64,000 nucleotides of DNA from Amoebidium appalachense (Eukaryota; Ichthyosporea), in NCBI GenBank assembly GCA_963693365.1, contig CAVNZM010000015.1, positions 1,302,001-1,366,000 on the forward strand, read 5' to 3'. Each line of letters starts with the position of its first letter. Within the stretch, counting starts at the first letter, position 1. A program made the translations under genes and the position numbers. This document shows, piece by piece, positions 58,592 to 64,000 of the stretch. The notes beneath the pieces were generated by a model. That model saw only the letters and a list, made by a program, of their open reading frames with translations, made no database searches and was not told where the DNA came from.

Positions 58592-59118
58592 GCACGCGCG
58601 CACGCGCGCATTCACACACGCACACACATACACACACACACACACACACGCACGCACGCACACGTGCACAAGGTGGTTTGCAGCTACCTTGTTGGTGGTG
58701 AAGTCTGCACACCAGGCCATTCCGAGGATCCCACACCACCATCCAAAGGCCCAGACGTGCTCATGTTTGTGGTCGTTGAAGCTCAGGGGGTTGGGGGAAA
58801 GACACGTATACGCCTATGCATGATGAAGTTGTGTTTTGTAGCTAGTGGAGCAATGGTGCAGGTCCGCAGTCCCACTTTTTGGCTATAATGTGTGATGTGC
58901 ACGAGTAACATGGGGTGTGTAGCTAAACTGGGCTCTATGAAGTTGCGGGCCCATCTAGGGCACTTAGAATGTAATTTGGTGTAAAAACAAAGAGAGAAAG
59001 AAAACGAAAATGCTTGAATATGTGACAGGCTTCGCACACTGACACGGTGTAAAGCTTCTGGTAGCTATAGACAAGAGGTGCTAATAGAATGATTTTTTTT
59101 ACCACCACCTGCCTCTAG
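57326..59118. other. Intron or intergenic sequence with microsatellites
   Basis: Contains poly-G (57385-57405 and 57767-57785), (GT)n (57608-57645), a TTGGTG repeat (57940-57955) and a (CA)n/(GA)n/(CA)n block (58435-58650). The unique part 58765-59118 may hold the promoter of the minus-strand gene. Nothing else is supported. Confidence 0.45.
58688..58764 (-). CDS. Possible first exon of the 7TM-like gene
   Basis: From ATG 58764 the minus strand reads [20 protein letters not shown] and ends TSPPT in phase 2 before a donor AG|GTAGCT. That phase fits exon 57325-56884, which needs two bases before its first T. The plus strand here also has an open frame ([20 protein letters not shown]) with an upstream acceptor-like site, so strand assignment is uncertain. 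Confidence 0.35.
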
Positions 59119-59184
59119 ACCTCTTGCTGAATGTGTGAGAGATAAAATTGAAGGATTGAAGATGAACTACAAAAAAGTTGTCAA
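59119..59184 (+). CDS. Candidate exon spliced into the RT frame
   Basis: A strong acceptor (CCTGCCTCTAG) and donor (AA|GTAAGT) bound an open stretch PLAECVRDKIEGLKMNYKKV. Its end phase joins the acceptor TTTTTTCCAG at 59287 in frame with the retrotransposon ORF, giving KKVVKLKRSYHSL. It could be a host exon captured by, or fused to, the element. It is unproven. Confidence 0.35.
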
Positions 59185-59242
59185 GTAAGTAACAATACAG
59201 AATCGTAATACTGACTAGCTAGCTAAAACTATACTATGTTTA

Positions 59243-62200
59243 GAGAACACCCAAGCTGTTGAAGGGTTGTTTCATGATTTTTTCCAGGCTGAAACGAAGC
59301 TATCACAGCCTGCATCATATGCGCGGATTTAGCGGCGCACCGTTTCCAAGAATTCGAGCAGAAGAGTCTACAGTGATTTGCGAAACACAGTTTAAAAACC
59401 ACCACAAATTCAACTCTACATTGGTCGACACATCCACACACCCCGGTTACGCGAAAAACCGAGGCATTATTGTACTTGCCGCACCACACGTGAGAGTGAA
59501 GTGCAAACCGGTAGCAAAAACGGAATTCTCGGTTTCTATAGAGTTTCTTTCTAATGTTTTTACTTTTGTATATTACCCACCATCTATGTCGGTTGTCGAA
59601 TTGACTCACGAGTTGTCACAGTTACCAATGTCCACTGTTATTTTAGGTGATTTTAACACGCGACTCCACCACACAGACACACTGCAAGTGAGTGTCGGGT
59701 ACCCATCTAAGCCCCCGGAGCGTGCTATCCCTTTAGCAAGGTATGTCCAAAGTCACACTTTGCGGTTCCCTCAAATATCCCATGCCCACAACACCGACTG
59801 GGGAGTGGCCTTTTGGCCATCAACCATGTCAAAACTCTCTCTCCCTCCTAACCTCTCTAGGTCATCTGACCACTCTCCTATCCTTTTCCTACCTAAGATC
59901 TCCCTTGATCTGCTCCCCCCTCCCCCTCCCACCTTTCGCCTCCGTCTATCCCAGCTTAAGTCACAGTGGGGTAGAGTTGATGTATGTGTATGCTATGCTA
60001 CGAAACACCCTATATATATGCGCCTATTAGAATCTGCACAAGCCAGGCCAGATTCACATCTCGTACTAGATACATGCACTAACTTTATTGTTGATGATTT
60101 GATAGATCTCGGTGATTATGCTGGCGGTGGTAGGAAGGAATACCCCGATGCTCTCTTGTTACCAAACACCACTCCCGCTAGACTAGGTGAACCCCTGTCT
60201 CAAAAGGAAAGCTTGCGCCGGCTTGCTAGTATGAATCGATTTGGCCCCCCTGCTCGTATTATTGGTGATACCACTGGAGACCCCCTCATAGACTCTGATA
60301 AGTATTTCTCGGAACTGTTTAAAGATAGGACCCCCGCTCAGAAACCTATTGTGTGGCCTGTAGACCCATCTATCCCCATAGAATCGATCCTCCCCTTTTT
60401 CAGTCCCGATGCCATATGGTCTGTGATATCTAGTTATAGCTCTAGTAAGTCTTGTGGACCTGATGGACTCCCTGCTGGGTTTCTTAAAATCCTTGTTCCC
60501 TCCTACCCACAAAAGGAAAGTGATCGTGCTATTAAACCTGATCTTACTATCATGTTAAGCTCTCTCTTTTCTTGGTGTGTTAAATGTGGACATGTCCCGT
60601 CATCTTGGTTAGATACCTTAGTGATCCCCATAGTTAAGAAGGACTCTGAGGGCCCCATATCATCCTTTCGCCCCATTACACTAACCCAGGTTGTTCGTAG
60701 ATTCTTTGAAGCTTGCTTACTTAGGTTATTTGCACATCACCCTAGGTTTCAATCTATTCTTCACATACACCCATGCCAATCCGCTTTTCGTAAAAACAAT
60801 TCATGTTATGTTCAAATAATGGCACTGCACGATTCTATGCAAGTTGGTGCACAATATGTTGGCTTTATTGATTGGAAAACTGCTTACGATTCTGTCTACC
60901 CTGGTCTCCTATGGGAAAAGCTTGCTGCACGGGGTGTACCACACTGCATTGGTGTTCTGTTAGAAGCACTCTTGTCTCAAACCTATGGTAGAGCTGTGGT
61001 TAATGGGCATCTTTCATATGGTTTTGCTCGTACTAGAGGTCTCTTGCAGGGTTCATTGCTTAGCCCCTTTTTGTTTAACCTATTTATAGATGATTTGGCT
61101 GTCAAGATTTACGCCGAAAACGATGACCCTATTAATAACTTTCCGCCTGCACTTCTCTATGCTGATGATCTGTCCCTCCTTGCCCGTACCCCTAGACGCC
61201 TGCAAAGATTGTTCGATGTAGTGTCAGAGTGGTGCAAGGCAAACCTTATGATCCTTAACATAGACAAATGTGGTGTTCTTGTACCTGATATAGCTAACAA
61301 TTTACACACATTTACATTATCATCTAAACCTGTACCTATAGTTCCAGAATACAAATATCTTGGTGTTCCGGTTGATTCTGTTGGTGTTATGTTTCCCCAT
61401 ATGGTCGAAAAGAGGGTAGAGTTGGCTCGTAAGCGGTTAGCTTTCTTCTCGGCTAATATTTTTAAAGACACACCCCTCCATCCTTCTATTAGACTTACAT
61501 TTATTCGCACTTTTGTCTTCCCGGCATGTGAATATGGTTTACCCCTTCTCGCCGCTTGGATCAAGAAAGAGAGAACTAGAGCGCTTAAACCCTTGGCAAA
61601 TTTCCTTGAAGCAGAAGTTGCCTCCTTTCTATCTAACAACTGTTGTAAACCTGGGCCTGTAACGCTCTCGATATATGGTCTGGTCCCAATAGCTGCTAGA
61701 GTATCCTATCTCGCGCTGAAATTCAATAAGCACATAAGCCGCTTAAAGAAGTATTTGCCCTCCCACCCTCTCTTCTCTATCCGACCTGTCCCCTCCTCAC
61801 CTCTCCCCTCTTTCCTCCCCTCTCTCTCCCCTTCTCCCCTGGGCACAAATACAAATAAACCCCGCAATAGTGTGTGTGTGACTTTGGACTGCCACTTACT
61901 TATTAAACATGTACACAATCACAAGATAATCACGCAATATAACAAATGGAAAAAGATACCACACGACACTAGACCCGATGAAAGCATACACCTTGAAAAA
62001 CTAAGCCTTATGTCTCGTTTTATATATACTGACCGCCTCAACCATATTGCCAAATATGGCACTCGCAAGTGTATAACACCTAAATACATATTACCTTCCT
62101 GTAGAACTGGTCTTTCTCTAGCTGATGGTATTATTGATCAATTACCACGCTTTTACTGTACACGTGCTATACAGTGGAGATCTAATAAGTATAAGGTGGC

Positions 62201-62445
62201 ATCATTTGCATGCCCAAACAACACACACACACACCAGTTTAACCGGTCATGTATCGCCAAATGTAGTTTGATAGACCACATAATACCGCAACACACACAC
62301 GTCACATTCACAACAGACACCCAGAAAGATAGCCTACCTGTAAATTACAACATCCTTGATTTTATACTAAACACGCGTAACTACGACCTGTTTATTAGAT
62401 GTATTGATTGGCTTGAGAAACACATCACTACAAAATTATAGCGCA

Positions 62446-62510
<65 letters not shown>

Positions 62511-62542
62511 CCAGCTGATACCGAGTGTCCCGAGGGGAGCCC

Positions 62543-62592
<50 letters not shown>
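59243..62592 (+). mobile_element. Non-LTR (LINE) retrotransposon, 5'-truncated, with poly-A tail
   Basis: One uninterrupted ORF encodes endonuclease and reverse transcriptase. A 3' UTR with (CA)n and a 46-nt A tail (62547-62592) follow. The conserved N-terminal Asn motif of the endonuclease was not found, so the 5' end is probably truncated. No target-site duplication was identified. A frame free of stops over about 3.2 kb suggests a young insertion. Confidence 0.9.
59274..62441 (+). CDS. LINE endonuclease-reverse transcriptase polyprotein
   Basis: The frame is open from 59243; the first ATG is at 59274 (about 1,055 residues). Apurinic-type endonuclease motifs are VICETQF, GDFN (59646-59657) and SDH (59865-59873). 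The reverse transcriptase shows SFRPITLTQ, QSAFRKNNS, FIDWKTAYDSV, a GLLQGSLLSPFLFN block and the catalytic YADD (61158-61169). A C-terminal C-x12-C-x3-C cluster with intervening His (HQFNRSCIAKC) is a likely zinc knuckle. The product nicks target DNA and primes reverse transcription there. There is no RNase H domain or ORF1 in the window. I did not assign a clade. Confidence 0.93.
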   Translation: MIFSRLKRSYHSLHHMRGFSGAPFPRIRAEESTVICETQFKNHHKFNSTLVDTSTHPGYAKNRGIIVLAAPHVRVKCKPVAKTEFSVSIEFLSNVFTFVYYPPSMSVVELTHELSQLPMSTVILGDFNTRLHHTDTLQVSVGYPSKPPERAIPLARYVQSHTLRFPQISHAHNTDWGVAFWPSTMSKLSLPPNLSRSSDHSPILFLPKISLDLLPPPPPTFRLRLSQLKSQWGRVDVCVCYATKHPIYMRLLESAQARPDSHLVLDTCTNFIVDDLIDLGDYAGGGRKEYPDALLLPNTTPARLGEPLSQKESLRRLASMNRFGPPARIIGDTTGDPLIDSDKYFSELFKDRTPAQKPIVWPVDPSIPIESILPFFSPDAIWSVISSYSSSKSCGPDGLPAGFLKILVPSYPQKESDRAIKPDLTIMLSSLFSWCVKCGHVPSSWLDTLVIPIVKKDSEGPISSFRPITLTQVVRRFFEACLLRLFAHHPRFQSILHIHPCQSAFRKNNSCYVQIMALHDSMQVGAQYVGFIDWKTAYDSVYPGLLWEKLAARGVPHCIGVLLEALLSQTYGRAVVNGHLSYGFARTRGLLQGSLLSPFLFNLFIDDLAVKIYAENDDPINNFPPALLYADDLSLLARTPRRLQRLFDVVSEWCKANLMILNIDKCGVLVPDIANNLHTFTLSSKPVPIVPEYKYLGVPVDSVGVMFPHMVEKRVELARKRLAFFSANIFKDTPLHPSIRLTFIRTFVFPACEYGLPLLAAWIKKERTRALKPLANFLEAEVASFLSNNCCKPGPVTLSIYGLVPIAARVSYLALKFNKHISRLKKYLPSHPLFSIRPVPSSPLPSFLPSLSPSPLGTNTNKPRNSVCVTLDCHLLIKHVHNHKIITQYNKWKKIPHDTRPDESIHLEKLSLMSRFIYTDRLNHIAKYGTRKCITPKYILPSCRTGLSLADGIIDQLPRFYCTRAIQWRSNKYKVASFACPNNTHTHQFNRSCIAKCSLIDHIIPQHTHVTFTTDTQKDSLPVNYNILDFILNTRNYDLFIRCIDWLEKHITTKL

Positions 62593-62593
<1 letters not shown>

Positions 62594-62739
62594 GGGGAAC
62601 CCCAACTAATTGATTTCTCCTTGTAGTCTTTATGGTGTCTCGTAGAGAAAGTAAACCCTGATATATAGTCACCACCCGACATCTATGTACGTGATCATGA
62701 TATACCGCTGAGGGGATATTCCGAGCAAAACCCCCCCCC

Positions 62740-62789
62740 CCATACCTGAGACTGGTTCTCTTTGCCTCGAGTAAACAGCGTAAACCCCC
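62740..62789. mobile_element. Second copy of the 18319-18410 dispersed element
   Basis: 50 nt identical to 18361-18410 (CCATACCTGAGACTGG and onward to GTAAACCCCC), again preceded by poly-C. It has one CCATACCTGAGA unit instead of three. It lies about 150 nt beyond the LINE poly-A tail. No target duplication is clear here. Confidence 0.7.
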
Positions 62790-63024
62790 AGAAGAGTCTC
62801 TAGATGGCCGTGTTCTGAGTCTCTAGATGGCCGTGGAGCAGAACGATCGATACCGGATACCGGGAGAAACCGGGTGCATAACTGTACTGTTGTCATGCCC
62901 GGGTAGAGTTAAAAAACTGGGCCCTAGGTTGATAATATAAAAAGTCTACAAAAAGAACTTTTATAAAAATCGTTGGTGGAGAATATTATACAATAATACA
63001 GTGTAAAAGAATATATGACTATCC

Positions 63025-63233
63025 ATGGCACTGCTGTGGATCATGCAGGCTACATGGACAGAAATCTTACACCCGGCTTTGGTATGCAGAATTTTAATGG
63101 GGCGGCATTCCAATGCGAGCAGTGTGACACCGAAAAAACGATTTTGGGAAAACAAGGTGCGTTTGTGGAGCGCCTTGCTAACCGGCACTCTGCTCGATGT
63201 TTTTTCGTGGTACTATCTAGATCTTTTAGCTGG
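63025..63233 (+). CDS. Weak exon candidate, plus strand
   Basis: An open frame runs from ATG 63025 (MALLWIMQATW...) through RFWENKVRLWSALLTGTLLD to a donor GCTG|GTAAAG at 63233-63234. Open frames also exist in other phases and on the other strand. I do not recognise the product. Confidence 0.2.
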
Positions 63234-63560
63234 TAAAGACACTTACACACTCACACATACAAATACACGCACGCCACACACGCAGACGGAAACATGCACA
63301 CGCACACACACACAAACGCACGTACATTTTTGTACACGCCCACACGAGCACGACACGTGACTATAGTATGCACATGCACACACAGGCACACACGCACGAA
63401 TGCACAGGCGCACGCAAAGACGCACACACACGCACACAGACGCAGAATAACTCACACACACATGCATACACGCACGCACGCGCACATGTACAAGCACTTA
63501 CACACAAGAATTCACATGCCTGCACAATGCATGCTCAGCACACATTCACGCACGGGCACA

Positions 63561-63604
<44 letters not shown>

Positions 63605-63773
63605 CACACACACAAAAACTGAACACACTCACACAAAGTCTGATGCAAACACACACAAGCACACACGCACACACGCGACGGTATACGAGCAGGGCTAGAC
63701 CCGTGTGCACAAACACACGGACACACCGTGCCACGCACACGCACATGCACATGGACAGCACACACACACGTAC

Positions 63774-63847
63774 GCCTATCCGGATCAATGAAGTAGCACA
63801 GTAACTTATCATCAGAGAATACGGCATCACGAAGTTTGTCAAGGGAA
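63774..63847 (-). CDS. Weak exon candidate, minus strand
   Basis: Between the acceptor TTTCCCTCAG and the donor GC|GTACGT the minus strand reads SLDKLRDAVFSDDKLLCYFI and then DPDR. The composition is protein-like and both splice signals are good. No neighbouring exon could be joined with confidence, and the product is not recognised. Confidence 0.3.
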
Positions 63848-64000
63848 CTGAGGGAAACCGGAGAACAAGCAAACAAAGGCACTGAAAGATGTCATTTAGC
63901 TTAGCTCAGAGCTAATTAGGGGCACCCCACAGTGGCATAGATAAAACAAGGAAATTCAATTATATACACGGGTGATATTCTGCCTGTTTTGTGGAATTCG

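Larger units (their letters stand above)
62593..64000. other. Right flank
   Basis: Holds a short tandem duplication of GAGTCTCTAGATGGCCGTG (62793 and 62816), unique AT-rich sequence (62880-63020), and interrupted (CA)n (63240-63770). Apart from the two weak exon candidates I see no gene. Confidence 0.5.

Overview
The window is eukaryotic nuclear DNA. It has spliced genes with GT-AG introns, all three standard stop codons in use, a non-LTR retrotransposon with a poly-A tail, small inverted-repeat transposons, and an extreme load of (CA)n, (GA)n and poly-G/C tracts. The genes recognised are an ATAD5/Elg1 clamp unloader, a filamin-type tandem calponin-homology protein and a seven-transmembrane-like protein. 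With an E2F-like promoter site, they fit an opisthokont or similar unicellular eukaryote. I cannot name the species. Most long open frames in the window (poly-HT, -CV, -ER, -SL, -G, -P) are microsatellite translations and are not genes.

Left third (about 3.6-24 kb): a segmental tandem triplication. Each unit holds a conserved upstream block, one member of an unrecognised secreted cysteine-rich family, and a shared 3' flank. Copy 1 (4114-5226) and copy 2 (10310-11590) are intact. Copy 3 (18747-20165) is decayed by indels, a 194-bp internal duplication and a poly-C expansion. Copies 2 and 3 carry a Gly/Ala helix block and a repeated helical module that copy 1 lacks; copy 1 instead expanded a Y-T-G-I-N-T-G-P repeat. 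Between copies 2 and 3 lies an array of four tRNA-like sequences at an 87-89-nt period on the minus strand, which looks like a piece of mitochondrial DNA.

Middle (24.4-42.8 kb, minus strand): an ATAD5/Elg1 orthologue of about 1,800 residues. I reconstructed 14 coding exons whose phases chain correctly from end to end except for one base in a C7 run beside the P-loop. ATAD5 is the large subunit of an RFC-like complex that unloads PCNA after replication. Three of its 5' splice sites are the first GT of a (GT)n microsatellite. One intron carries a 637-bp inverted-repeat transposon.

Centre right (42.8-51.3 kb, plus strand): a probable divergent promoter (E2F, CRE and CCAAT motifs) precedes a seven-exon, 374-residue mini-filamin with two CH domains and one filamin/Ig repeat. 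All six of its introns are phase 0.

Right end: a Cna-B/SdrD-like fragment (53.2 kb), a second inverted-repeat transposon (53.5-54.1 kb), a minus-strand polytopic membrane gene with a 36-nt intron (55.9-57.3 kb), a non-LTR retrotransposon with an uninterrupted EN-RT frame (59.2-62.6 kb), and weak exon candidates near 63 kb.
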